A stretch of 64,000 nucleotides of DNA from Thamnidium elegans (GCA_025201345.1 JAIXMG010000001.1:1240001-1304000), one strand, 5' to 3'. Positions 23,901-36,106 are shown, counted from the first letter of the stretch. The notes: generated from the letters alone by a model not told the origin. Translations and numbers: made by a program.

Positions 23901-25577
23901 CTATTTTGATGGTGCGTAATGAGTGTGATTATAACCATTTGAAAGTTTACCGTCTTTGCAAACTTCAAAATTTGACATCCAAGGACACTGTAAAGCTTGT
24001 TCAATAGTCCAACGTGTTTCAGGATTAGGGTCCATCATTCCAGCAAGACATTCACGTTCTGGTTGAGTAAAATTTTTGAATAAATCACAGTCGCTAGGAT
24101 CTAACTTTTGACGTTGTTCAACATATCTCTTATAGTCAAAGTCGCCACCATCAGCAGCTTGGGCAGCAACAGCAGCAGGAGAGCCAGCCATAGCCCCTTG
24201 AGGAGGTTTACCGCCTGGACGACCCGTAAAAAAGGTAGCACCAAAAGGTAATTGTTGGAAACGAATACAAAAGTAAGTTGTAGCAGCACTCCAAACATCA
24301 AGTGCTCTACCATCATAAGGACTATTATCATCTTTAATTTTCCACATTTCTGGTGACCAAAAAGGTTCGGAGCCACACCATTTTTTACAAGAATGAGATT
24401 CTTTTTCAAAGCAAGATTGAACAACATCTGCAACGCCAAAGTCAGCAATCTTGAGTGTACCAGTAGAGGTTAATACCAAATTCTCGGGTTTAATATCACG
24501 ATGAGCGATGCCAAGCAAATGAAGATGTTGTAAACCAAGTAAAAGTTGCTTGAATAAACAAGCGACATCATCGGGCGCCATATTAGGTCTTTCTTGTAAT
24601 AAGTTGAATACATCTCCACCAGAACACTATTTATAATAAATAATAATAATAATAAAGTTAGAGACAAGTAAATTTATAAGATAATAGTAACGTACGTATT
24701 CCATAACAACACACCAGCGACTCTTTTCATCTTTGACAAGATCCAATGTATCAACAATATGAGGGTTGTTTGAAGCAGATTTACTGATACAATATTCGTT
24801 CAACATACGCTTTTGATATTCACGTTCGGCCTCAGACTTATCACGTTTCTTGAACTCCTTGACTGCCAAAATACGACCACCTGCTCCTTGTCGTACCAAA
24901 CGAATCACAGCAGTTGCACCACTAGCAATATTTTTCTTGGAAGTTGAACCCATTCCTTTAGTGGAACGCTGCTCGGGTTTAACATAATCGCCATATTTTT
25001 CAGATAACAAGGGAACGACACCGAATGAACCGCAAGTCATATCTTGTGGAGATTTCTTGAAAGATGATGAACTCATCAAACGAGAAAATGATTTACCGAA
25101 TTTGCTAGCAGTGCTACTAACCGAACTAGAGCTATGAATAGATGCGCCACTGAAACGTCTATGAATACCGCTTTCAACGGAAGAAACGGAAGATCCATTA
25201 GGAGAAGCTGAAGTCATTTTTAAACTACCAAAGAATCCATTGTTGAATACATTGCTGAGACGCTTGGGTTTTTTTACAGGAATAGGTTTACTAGTTTTGA
25301 GCTCGGTGGGTACCGGTGTTGAAGGTGATGTAGTAGAAGGTGTAGTGGAAGGAGTTGTAATAGATGAAGCTACAGAAGAGGTTGTATCATTTGATCCTCT
25401 ACCACGTTGACTAAGAGAAGGACATTCAGTGTCATGGGGATGACCTTCGGAGGGCTCGAGACAGTCAGGGGAAACTGATCTAGGAATTGGGTCATCAACA
25501 AAGTATTGACCGGAGGAAAGATACGCACTATTTTCAAAATAGCAATTATCCTTATTTGTAACTGTTACTGAGGTCAT
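23901..25577 (-). CDS. Ser/Thr protein kinase of the Npr1/Hal4-Hal5/Hrk1 family
   Basis: Fungal-specific kinase family that controls plasma-membrane transporters; in yeast, Hal4/Hal5 stabilise the Trk potassium uptake system. Exons on the minus strand are 25577-24696 and 24626-23901, giving 535 aa. The first 200 residues are Ser/Thr/Pro-rich and probably disordered. The kinase domain follows: a divergent Gly loop (SGATAVIRLV), VAIK-like lysine in ILAVKEFKKR, hinge VVMEYCSGGDVF, catalytic loop HRDIKPENL, ADFGVAD, and activation segment end CGSEPFWSPEMW. An Ala/Gly/Pro-rich insert (GGKPPQGAMAGSPAA) sits in the C-lobe before the last helices. The family is confident; which paralogue is not. Confidence 0.87.
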
Positions 25578-28500
25578 ATTGAAGCTTTAGTTGTAGTTAA
25601 AAGTTTATGATTGGGTATTGAAGATAACAGTGTAGTTAATAAAGAATTATAACAATAATAAAAAATAAAAAAATAAAAAATAAAAAAAAGTGAAAAAAAG
25701 CTTTTAATTTATAGTAAATAAAAAAGTTTGTGTTACCGGGTTCTGGCGGGTTAGTCGGATTGGATAAGATAAGTCGGGTATGAGTTGAGGGACCAATGTT
25801 CATACTTGATGTTTCGGATTTTATTAGTGGACGATGAGATTATTTCCCTTTTTATCATGTTATCCACTAAGTTGAAAACGAAAATTAGCGTACTTTCAAT
25901 ATATGGAATTTACGCCCAGAAGGGAAAAAGTATGTATTTCTAATCTTTCCTTTTTATTTTCTATTAAAAGAGAGGGGGGACCTTTATGTACTATGTATAT
26001 ATCCATCACCAATTCTTTAATAATAATAATAATAATAAAACAAATGAGATATTTAAATGGGGCTTTTATTTTTTTGTTCACTAGAGAAAACGTGATAGAT
26101 TTTTTTTTTTTTTTTTGAGGATATATATGAAACCACCTGAGTGTTTTTAAGAAAGCAAAGATGGAATTCGTCTAGGAAAAAATAAACCCCTTCCTTAAGC
26201 TTTTTTTTTATATTTATGATTAAAAAAGTGATAAAAGGAAATCCCCACTTCTACCTTTTTCTTTCTCTTTTTTCAAAGCTAATTGCTATGCTTACATAGT
26301 ATGAAAAAATAACTTTAATTAACATACGCATAGATCAGCTGGAAACATAAGACCAGTGAATTAACTTCTTGTTTCCAAGCGAAGATCGTTGAGATTATTT
26401 TTTGATCAAGTGAATTGATGTACTAAAAGGTACGTTTGAGGCATTAAAATGCCAGTTTAGGAAATAAGCTTTTTATTTTACCTTGGGAAAAAGGTAGATC
26501 CGTGATTATTTATTTTTTTATATGTGTATATTTTATATAAAGTAAATAAAAGCGTTCTTTAATAGTATCGAAAATATATTTATGGGATTACACGAGCACT
26601 GATACATGAAGCAACCTTCCGCATTAATCTATTACACATTACTCCAAATGTTGTTTGTGTGTCATCGCTATTACAGGCAAAAATATTAAATAATCTTTTC
26701 GCGTGGAGATCCAAAAAAAAAAAACTCCCCCCGTGATGACTACATCATAACTACAGCTCTAGTAGCAACCAATTGTATAGCTTGGTCTATTTTATAATTA
26801 AATTACGGCCCAAGTAATATTGGAATTAAGTTTTTATTTATCTTCTCCTTAATAGATTCGTGTAACTGTGAACATCCCGTTTTCTTGCTTAAATTAAGCA
26901 ACTTTCATGTGTAAACGAGTGATAATTGAAATCAATCAGACACAATCCGAGTCTTTGGCAAAGAAGTCCGTGTTTTTATTTTATGTGAGTATATTCTCCC
27001 ACAGTGTCTAACCTGGAACAATGTACAAGGTTTTTTATGCAGGTTATGACAGGAAATTGTGTCTTTTTTTTTTTTTTTTTTTTTTTTGCGGTATATGTTT
27101 GGTAAATTTATAAGGTTTCTTTTCCATCTTACAAGGAATGACGAGAACGAAATTGATCTAAGGTTTCTATATGCTACTAATAGATTTTAGATTAGTGGCC
27201 TATTACATATGACAGACTCGATTCAAACAAAAAAAAGATGATACATATTTACAAATCTGATGATGAGAACTAAATATGTAAGAATATGACAGCGAATAAC
27301 TAAGTGTATTGTTATGTTGAGCAATTAAATATTTCGTCACTTACCACGTTTTCTCTTTAGACGCATTATACTATTTTTTTAAAAAAACAATATACTTTTC
27401 TCAAAATGAAACCTTTTGCCGTTATGATTGTTCAAGTTGCAAGATTAAATACCCGACAAACGCCCAGCAAAAAAAAAAAAAATCTTTGCGAAATAAAAGG
27501 GGGGTATTTCTCTTGTAAGGATTGCTTAGATCTACTAAATCCGTAACTGGACCCAGTGCTCCCTTTATTTTATCAACTGTAATTGTATATCACAAAAAAC
27601 TTTAAATTTAGTACGTAAACTAAGTACTATGTGAAACTTTTTTTTCTACATTGCACAATGAAAACTGTGGGTAAATATGTGTATGTAACAATTGTGTGTT
27701 ATATATATATATATTCTATGCATAGAATGGAAGAGATAGTATACAAAATCTTATCTCAGGTACTTTACCCTAATTAGTATCTGGTAAGAATCATGTACCT
27801 GTGATATAATTAAATGATTGTTTGTTTTGTTTGTTTTTATTTTCTAAAAAAAAAGAATAACAAAACGCCAGCTTTTGTATGCTTAGCCAGAAACTTGTAA
27901 ATCTCACAAATTAAGGGTCTAAAAAATATATATCGTCATGCTTGGAGCCAGCGTATGTGTTACTACAAGGCGGCTTTTTTAAAGGACCGAATTTTGTTCT
28001 TTCGAAAAATTGAAGTTGCGATGTAACCTGATTAGGTGATCTCGCGTGAGACCCTATGGAGTGCGTTATTACCAATAAATTATTGGCTAAAAAAACAATT
28101 TTCTATTCACCAATGCTCTTTTAGAAGAACTATTCAAAATTTACTATCGACCTAAAAAGAAAAAAAAAATACCTTTTATTTTTTTCTTTGTTTAAATGGG
28201 GACGAGATAGTCATATTGATATACAAACAATAGATTTTAACAAAAAATTCAATTTTAAGCATGTACTTTGTTACACATTTTTAAAAAAAAAATTTGTCGG
28301 CAGATAGAAAAAAAAAAAAAAAAGAGACAATCATTTTACTTGTAACTATTTTCCCCTTTTGTACTCACTTTTTCTATTAATAAAACTTCTTTTTTACATC
28401 AACTGTAACGGTTAGTAGTACGTTTGGCACAAAAAGAAGCCTATTTTTTTTTTTCTGCAGCAAAAAAAAAAGTATATTTGAAGGCAGAAAAAGCTTATAC

Positions 28501-31500
28501 ATATACAGTTTTAAACACATTTCTAGAGTTAGAACTAATTTGTTTTTGATGTATTTTTTGATTATGATTGGTGAAAAAAAAAAAAAAGAGACAATAAGTA
28601 AATCTTTGGGTTAGCGACATTTTACTTTAAGGTGACGACATTTTCCCTTCAAAGTTCCCTTTTAGTTATTGCATACACTGATAGAAAATACAATTTATGT
28701 ACATAAATTGTTATAAGTATGAAGCTTATTTCTTTTAAACTATCGATGTCTACATGGAAAAAAAAAATAGAAAACTCGGTTAGTTTTCGCTTATCCGGGC
28801 ATAAAAACGTATAGGTATGGACCTTTGAGCAATTAGTTATTTATTGCGGTTCCCGACTCGACAAGTCTTTTGGCGGTTGGGTCACCAGATGAAGTCTTTG
28901 GGGACAAGGGGATTTAGATACTTATTTTAAAGCTATTAATAAGTATAACCTGAGCTCTCTCTTTTTTTTTTTTTGTTAACCGAGGCAGCCTTCTCGTACA
29001 TTTTAATATTTAGCGGTTTAACTAGCTTGGAATACATAATAAATAAAGTAAATATATAAAATTATCAGCATGGAGATCGAGAATGACATTAATGAAATAT
29101 CTGATTTAACTCCCTTGATAGTCTAATTTGAATAACGGACTAAATTTTAATTATTATTATTTTCGCATGTACGGCACTATACGGGTTTATTTTATTTTTT
29201 TAAGCACGGTACAGTACGGCACGATTTTTCTTCTTACAAGTTTAATCCTTTTCTTTATAAAACAAGTAATGACTGGTCATTAGGCTAAGTTATCTAAATA
29301 CATTGCAGAATCACAAACATAGTTTTTTTTTTTCACATCGAAATATTTAGACAACAAATATTTCTTTATCTTTTTGTTCTCGCACGTGGATATATACTCT
29401 GGGGAGGCACAAACACCGACCTTTTTCAAGAAAAAGTATTTCGCGCTTAAACACAAGAATTCTAGCATCATCACGTACACCCCTTAAATGTAAATATATA
29501 TGTATTACAATAACTTTGGTTTTGTTCAAATCACCGTAATAAATAGAGTTTTATTGTTATTATAAATACTACATTTGATAAGAGATGGTGCGAATATTTT
29601 TTTTTCTTCCCTCCTTTCTTTTGATGCATTATGTTGCTCCATCGGCAGAATCTATAGACGTATATACATATATATATATATATATATAAAAGCTTGTGTA
29701 ATGTCCTCCATTTATATTTCATATACTACTGTAAGTATATTACTGGTTACCATTATCAATATCAAAGATAATTTTGAGAATGTGCATATCACTAGATTAT
29801 TTAACAATGTACGGCTTTTTCCAATGCATTAGATTTATCCTATTTTCCCTGTCATTTACGAATGTTGATAAGATTAGAACATCTTTTTTTTTATAGTATA
29901 AAAAACTTCTTAATTATATATATACTTTTACTAAACTACAGTGTTTCTCAATTAAACTAATACTGTCCTCCCACCCTTCGTTATCTTTTTTCTACTTGGT
30001 AACAAATACTATCAGGGGTATCTATTCCGCTAGGAAACTACTTTAACTATTTATTTATTTTCCTGTGGTACAACTTTTGTACTGCCCTCTCTATAAATGA
30101 AATCTAGAAAGAAAAAAAGAACGCCCTGTTCTCAAAGGGACTTATCTGGTTTGATTGGAGATAAGGATGCACCTTCCACTAAATGATAATGCAGTAGTGC
30201 TCTTACTCTATTTATTTATTTATTTTTTATCTCTTTATATATTTCCTAGATCTCGAGTCAGCCTTGCAGCATCTTTAAGGAAATTAATCTATATCCAGAT
30301 ATCGGTTATTATTGTAAATTAATAACAATAAAAAAAGGTTTGTTGTTAAGTATTCTTCTGAAATGAAGTTAAATTTGCTATACATTAGTTTAAACACGAA
30401 AGTACTGCTTTTTTTTTTGAAAATTCGTAATACACATAACATGTAAACAACATTCTATTGTTCAGTCTTATTTAAGACCGAATCAACTTTTAATCGTTAA
30501 GTAATAGAAATCTAAAAGATTATTAAGGTACTTTAATGTTTTGTTATTACAACTTCTATGAGAAAAACTAAAGAGACCACAAGCTCCATTATTGAAACTA
30601 CTTTTGTTAATGGCAAGCCGTTCATATTAGCTGGGCTTTTTATATATCCACAAGCTAAATAACTGAGAAAAAAAATAATCGAATTAAATGTGAGTAGTTA
30701 TAAAAATATTAGCCTTTTAGCAATACCAAAGCTTAAAAAAATGTTTTGAGAAACTTAAAGAGATCCTTTTCTACCGCTTCTTTTAATATGATCAGAATAT
30801 ATATATTTCGTTCTAATGTATTAATCAACATAACTTACCAGAAGTCAAGACAATTACAAAAATCAAATTATTGACTCCAGGCTTCCCCAAACGCCTTCTT
30901 AATTGTTTATACTCCAAGAGCTGGAGACTTCATTAATATGATCAACCCAATTAACTACATATTATGAAGGGGAAGAATTTAGTTTAAATAGTAGAGCTGG
31001 TCATATAAACTAGTAGGTAAGCACCATTCTTTACATTTTGCTTCTTGCTAATTATGCTGCTATCGCCGTTGTTAATGGCTGTATCACCAAACACTGTGCT
31101 ATTCCGTAACAAACAATATTGTTTTTAAGGGAAAACCTTGACACGCTTTCTATTTATGCGTTCAGAAAAAAAAAAGTGAGGTATAAATTTCTACGTACCT
31201 TTATGCGCGACGGTTGGTCTGAAAGGACTGTGTCTGTTTGTATAGACATAAGAAAAATCGGGGTAACTAATAAACGAAGAAGAAAGTAAAAACAAGACAT
31301 AAGATGATGATTTATTTTTCACACGTTCATATGCATTTATATCCAACCTATTTAATTCATGCAACAAGTCCTTTTTATGAAATTATCGACTGCGTAAATA
31401 GACCGTGTGTCAAAAAAAAAAAAAAAAAAAAAAAAACTACTTACTTTTGAAGTACTCTAGTATTATTAACCCGTATTTATAAATCCTTATTTAGTAGCCA

Positions 31501-31735
31501 TGGATTGTACAATTCACATGACAAATGTAATTTTATTTCTTTACTTTACTTTATATATATGCACTGCTTTATTGCTTTGGAAGGGTTTAGTGATTATTTG
31601 AGAAATATAATCTAAAGTATAAAGTAATATGAAAAGAGAAACGAGAAAAGTTAAACTATTGATAGCTTACAACGTGGATTAAAATATGTCAAAAAAAAAA
31701 AAAAAAAAAAAAAAAACTTATTGGGAACGGCAATC
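25578..31735. other. Gene-poor region
   Basis: Over 6 kb without a supported gene. It is dominated by A/T runs, microsatellites (TAATAATAA near 26017, AT runs near 27700 and 29665) and short frames that stop quickly. A palindrome-like stretch (GTGATCTCGCGTGAGACC, 28038-28055) and a GCGACA patch (28613-28650) are the only local structures noticed. Open frames near 29280-29832 are microsatellite- or A/T-driven and were not accepted. Confidence 0.5.
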
Positions 31736-31739
31736 TACT

Positions 31740-31858
31740 AAGCCATTACCGGTTTGTATTGCGCCATCACGGATGTACTACTATGTGTAGATTCTTTTTA
31801 TCGATGGAAGAATGATCCGTGGAGAGAAATCGAGGAACACTTTGTAATAGCAGAGTGA
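31740..31858 (+). pseudogene. Orphan coding-like fragment, unidentified
   Basis: After an in-frame stop, the frame starting near 31743 reads AITGLYCAITDVLLCVDS then FYRWKNDPWREIEEHFVIAE and ends in TGA. A GTGAGT donor-like sequence overlaps the stop. The composition (Trp, Cys, charged residues) is unlike chance AT-rich frames. No family is recognised. Probably a gene fragment. Confidence 0.25.
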
Positions 31859-32559
31859 GTTTTTTTTTGTGCATAACCTTATTTACCTCTTTATAATAAA
31901 CCAAGGAAAACCAAGAACGCTATTTTTTCCACGTTTCAAAACAAAATACATAAACATACGGGATCACCGGCTTTACTCTTAGCATTTATTACCGATCATC
32001 ATAATATTAAAAATCTATAAGCTTCGAGAAGTCTCTTCTATTATTCTCAGTATTTAAATAACGCAGTTTTCATACTAATGCAGAGCGAATGAATTAAGTT
32101 TATTTGCTTCAAACATGAAACGTGGTTTTTTTTTTCTTTTGGTTTTCATAGTGCGTGGTAATACAAAGAGGTGTTAAACCCCTCATTGGCCGTCATCACA
32201 AACCAAAATAATAATGTGATATTACATAATGTTTTGTTTGCTATAAATAAAAATATTAGCCCATATCTAATTACATAATGAACAGTTTGGTTTAAACTAA
32301 TTACCCGCCTACCATATTCGCTTAGTGGCGTAAGATGTTCTCCATAAACAGTTGACTCGTATTATACAGTCGTTCCAGCACCAAAGGGCGGTTTTAAAAA
32401 AAAGGGCGGGTAATAAATTTTTCCAAATGACGGTTTTCATTTTTTCATAAGTTGGTTTTTTTTCTTTTTCAGAAAGTATTTGTACATTTTAGGAATTTCG
32501 TATACTTAAGGAAAAAAAAATTCGTACATATCTTTTGTACAGTAAAGCTACAATGGTTT

Positions 32560-32805
32560 CCCATCCAAACAATCTTGAAATTTTGACACAAAATATTTGA
32601 AAAAGCCTGCAGATCGCTCAAGTAGGTATTATTAAAGACTTCAGAAATTCTGAATGACAGCGTTTCTTTTAAAAGCTTCTCTCATTTTAGTTGACTTTTA
32701 CAAACTGACCAAAATTGTTCAATGGGATTAAGCTCAGGAGAATATGGAGGGAGATAAACACACATATCTTCATTGCTCAATATATTTCTGGATGTCGTAG
32801 TTTGA
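32560..32805 (-). pseudogene. Tc1/mariner-like transposase fragment (DDE 3' part)
   Basis: On the minus strand the sequence encodes LPPYSPELNPIEQFWS (32706-32753), the hallmark block around the last catalytic acidic residue of Tc1/IS630-type DDE transposases. It continues VCKSQLK, hits a TGA (32682-32684), and resumes EKLLKETLSFRISEV and NTYLSDLQAF. The upstream part of the transposase is missing or decayed. The piece is a truncated, stop-containing relic and not functional. Confidence 0.8.
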
Positions 32806-32890
32806 AATAAATCCCTGCTGTTAGCAAAAATAAATAGAATAAACATTCATATGTTAAACTCAATCTTAGAATTGGTTATAGTGAGTGTGT

Positions 32891-32952
32891 CAAATGTACC
32901 AAGCTGTACCAAGCTGTACCAAGTTCACTGAGTGAGTGTACCAAGTTGTACC
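32891..32952. repeat. 10-bp tandem repeat (AAGCTGTACC)
   Basis: Three to four head-to-tail units of about 10 bp (TGTACC AAGCTGTACC AAGCTGTACC AAGTT) followed, after a short gap, by a fifth partial unit (TGTACCAAGTTGTACC). It lies just beside the Tc1-like relic and may come from that element's terminal region. Confidence 0.6.
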
Positions 32953-33254
32953 GGTGGAGAAATACTTTGATTTAACACAGAAAAATTAATAAAAACAGGT
33001 GAATAAGATTAAATGTCTAATAATGTTTATTTCTTATTTTAATTGTAAAAATCAATCCCGGTCAAAGGGATTACTAACTATGATTTCTTATTTATCAAAC
33101 CTAAATGTAACGATTAATCACAATAGTGTGACCACTATTACAAAAGACTATCTAGTGACTTTTATAGCCTGAGGATCTTGATTTCTAGATCCTGCGCTTT
33201 TTTATATACATGAGGTTCATTTTGATACCTAATGTGTGTTATGTTTTATAATCG

Positions 33255-33710
33255 ATGGTTCATCGATTATTATATATTCTATTTTATGTGTTATTTTACC
33301 ACATAAAAGACGTTTTCAATACAGTTAACAGTTACACGGATATCATGATTAACAAGTCAGTTCAGTCATTTGCCAGTTGGTGTAAAATAAAGAAAGTGTT
33401 ACTGTTTAACGCACCTGTACCAAGAGAAAGAAAAAAACTGCTAGACACAGAAACAAGCATACGTTTAAGAAATGTGTTTGTATTAAAAAATGAATACTTG
33501 GATATAATTATTGTCAAAATTCATTTGAGCAATGCATTGGACTGACCCTCTTTTTTCTCGTTTCAAGACAATGTAGCGAAGTCCATTATAAGCTATATAC
33601 CAGAATACCAAAGCCATATCAGGAACTTAAAAGAAGAAGGCTATTGTATCATTGGGTATGCCCGCAAGTCTAAAGGTAAAGAAGAAGAGGAAGTTAGGCT
33701 AGTTAATTAA
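33255..33710 (+). pseudogene. Recombinase-like ORF with GYARKS motif, one internal stop, truncated
   Basis: A single frame runs 152 codons from 33255 to a TAA at 33708, broken only by TGA at 33543-33545. It contains SFASWCKIKKVLLFNAPVP, then VKIHLSNALD, the stop, and QDNVAKSIISYIPEYQ followed by EEGYCIIGYARKSKGKEEEE. The string IGYARKS matches the start of serine-recombinase (resolvase/IS607 TnpA-like) catalytic domains, where Tyr-Ala-Arg-x-Ser carries the nucleophilic serine; similar ORFs are, from memory, common in Mucorales. The frame stops about ten residues after the motif, so most of the catalytic domain is gone. The family call is inference. Confidence 0.5.
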
Positions 33711-33894
33711 AACGGACCATTTGGTCCGCTTATATTTCAATAAATAAATTCGAATCCTTTCAATTTTGATTGGCTCAAACCATTGCAATCAATTGGCTAT
33801 GCCCTGAATTATATTTGACATATTTTTTTTTGAAGAAACTTTTACGTTAGATTCACCATTTCAATTGAAGCAATCTTAAAAAAATTCTAATAAA

Positions 33895-35492
33895 ATGCCA
33901 GTTATAAACCAAAATCTCGATGTCAATGTTCGCATCTCTGTCTCTGCTCACTTCTTGAAAAAGGCTAGAGCTCCACAGCTTCTTTTTGGTCGTTTTAACT
34001 TTAATGCTCCTGGTCTCCGCTTTGAGGGTGTCACTGCTAGTCGTGATGTTGACCATAATGGCAAGGTAATGTTCAATGTTGTTCTTGATGAGCTTCCAGA
34101 CCACACTCTTAGACTTTTTGGTACGTCTTTAAAGTATGCTGGACCTAGAGTTCCTTTGAGAGAGCATGTAAACGTTAGCAACATCGCTATTTCTTCTGAG
34201 GAGGGAAATCTCGATGATGCTGAAGTCAGCGAGGAAGAAGACAAAGAAGAACCAGTCAATGATGAAGTCTGGACCATCAGAGAGGTATCAGTCGATGAAC
34301 GCTTGGCTTCAGGTAATAACTACCATTCTATGAAGGCCAAACTCAACTTATCTAACAAGGAGACTGTATCTCCAGCCGATTACTTCTTCCGCTTTCTTCC
34401 AATGGAATATATTAAGGATATAGTCATTGCTAATATCAATACGCAGGATAATAATATTAATGCTAATTGGATAAGCTTAAGCTATTTGGAATACCTTACA
34501 TGGTTGGCTATTTTGATGAACATGACAGTTGTGAAGCATGTAGATAAGAAGGCTTACTAGTGGATGGGTAATAGTCACTTAAGACCTACCATTAACCTCT
34601 CTGAATACATGTCTTATGATCGATTTGTATCCGTTCTTCAGTACCATGTTTTGGAGGTTCCTTGTGGTATTAGATCCTTTATATCAAATCCGAAATTTTA
34701 TGCAAAAATTCGATGAGAAACTTGCTGGAGCTTTGGAGCCTGGAAGATACCTTTGCGTTGATGAAATTATGAGCCAATGGTTAGGTGAAGGCATGCCCAA
34801 CTTGAAAATAGTACCAAAGAAGCCTCATCCTATTGGCCAAGAGTATAAAACTCTTGCTGTTCATGATACGTTCTGTATTATTCAATTAGATACTATAAGT
34901 GACCCTGTCAAAAAGAAGTACGATGATACGGACAGAAACTTGATTGCTACGTTGAAACGTATTACTGAACCATGGTTCCATTCTGGAAGAACAATCATCG
35001 GCGACTCCTGGTTTGGATCCTCAGAGATGACTTCCGTGCTGCTCAATCATGGTTTGCATCCCATAATGCAAGTATGCAAGAGAAAGTACTGGCCTCGAGG
35101 AATACCTATTTTTGCGACTGATTACTTTTTAGTATCTTTTTGTTTTTGTTTTTATTTTTATTTTGAATCTTCACTATTTCATAGCTCGGATTCTACAATA
35201 TACTCCTCATTCCATAAGGGCAGCAAGTAGTACTAAAGCGGTTGAACTAGGAAACTCTATTAATAAGGTGAAGTCTCATGCGAACTGGAGTCTGAATTCT
35301 AATACATTTGAAAAGTATTACTTTAAGCCGTCAGGACAACATCATGATAGCACTAAGATTCAAAATTCAATTTTTACTACGGAAAACAATTCCACAAGGA
35401 TTGTGTTAAGCACGACATACAATACTATAGTTGCCGAAGCGATGGATGAAGAAGTAGTACACACCCAACCCTGGTATAGTCTAATAACTTAG
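33895..35492 (+). pseudogene. PiggyBac-type transposase (DDE_Tnp_1_7), broken
   Basis: The first open part (33895-34560) encodes an acidic N-terminal region and the start of the domain (SPADYFFRFLPMEYI) and ends in TAG at 34558. The same frame goes on (MGNSHLRPTINLSEYMSYDRF). It then shifts by one base near 34660-34675 to DPLYQIRNFMQKFDEKLAG and RYLCVDEIMSQWLGEGMPN, where CVDE holds the first catalytic Asp. GRTIIGDSWFGS, with the second Asp, and MQVCKRKYWPRG follow. After about 35110 the frame becomes low-complexity. A last open part (35163-35492) encodes NTIVAEAMDEEVV near its end. With one stop and at least one frameshift it is probably inactive. Confidence 0.82.
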
Positions 35493-35589
35493 TTTAGTAT
35501 AAGTTCATTTAATCCCACCCAAAAAAAAAATTGAATTATATAATTAGCTTGCTTGAAAGATCTGGGGAAATAGGGATTACTATTATTTT

Positions 35590-35830
35590 TTATTATTATA
35601 ATATCTGAAAATAAAGCACGGCTCGGAAGGCTTGTACCACTTCTTCATCCATCGCTTCGGCAACTATAGTATTGGCTTCAAAACGTCTTGCTTTATCCAA
35701 TTATTCAAGAGCTTGTCTCTTCTGTCTGACAGCTCTCCCTCTAATTCTGCAACCTCTCCAATTACAAATTGTCTGTGCTTCATTCACCGCCTGTATTCGC
35801 TTTACGCCAGGCTACTTTTCTTTTATATAT
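35590..35830 (-). pseudogene. Inverted duplicate of the piggyBac ORF 3' end
   Basis: Bases 35634-35673 are the reverse complement of 35421-35460 with one mismatch in 40. Read on the minus strand, the segment continues upstream as NEAQTICNWRGCRIRG and RRFEANTIVAEAMDEE, with an internal TAA/TAG, and so extends the transposase-like coding sequence beyond the matched core. The two inverted pieces are about 170 bp apart and could form a large hairpin. Confidence 0.6.
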
Positions 35831-36066
35831 AAATACCCTGTAATAGAGAAGATTCTTAATTTGGTTTAAGACTTTTAACGAATTTATAGTCCTCAACTCC
35901 TAACTGTATCATTCAGGTTATCAAGTTTTAATATAAACATACCAGCACTCCATACAGTAGTTAGTTCTGGATCTTTTTTTTTGAACTTTTTCTTTTTTGA
36001 AGAGAAATATAATTGTTTAGTTTTATCTCGTTAAATTTATTGCCCATTCGATAAGTGAATTCCACA

Positions 36067-36106
36067 GCACCCACTGACACCCACTGGCACCCATTGGCAC
36101 CCAATG
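36067..36106. repeat. Four tandem 10-bp units (GCACCCACTG)
   Basis: Exactly four adjacent units: GCACCCACTG, ACACCCACTG, GCACCCATTG, GCACCCAATG. It is GC-rich in an AT-rich setting and lies between the transposon relics and the 3' end of the C2H2 gene. The function is unknown. Confidence 0.75.

Noticed and set aside
29280..29832. Several overlapping frames on both strands
   Set aside because: Driven by AT microsatellites and A/T runs; no protein-like composition and no splice model.
31400..31436. Long A run considered as a retroposon tail
   Set aside because: Similar A/T runs occur throughout the window, and no coding or tRNA-like body precedes this one.
33744..33757. ATTCGAATCC resembling a tRNA T-loop
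   Set aside because: No acceptor stem, anticodon arm or D-arm can be formed from the flanking bases.
33853..34277. Minus-strand frames opposite the piggyBac ORF
   Set aside because: Shadow frames. The plus strand carries the recognisable transposase domain.
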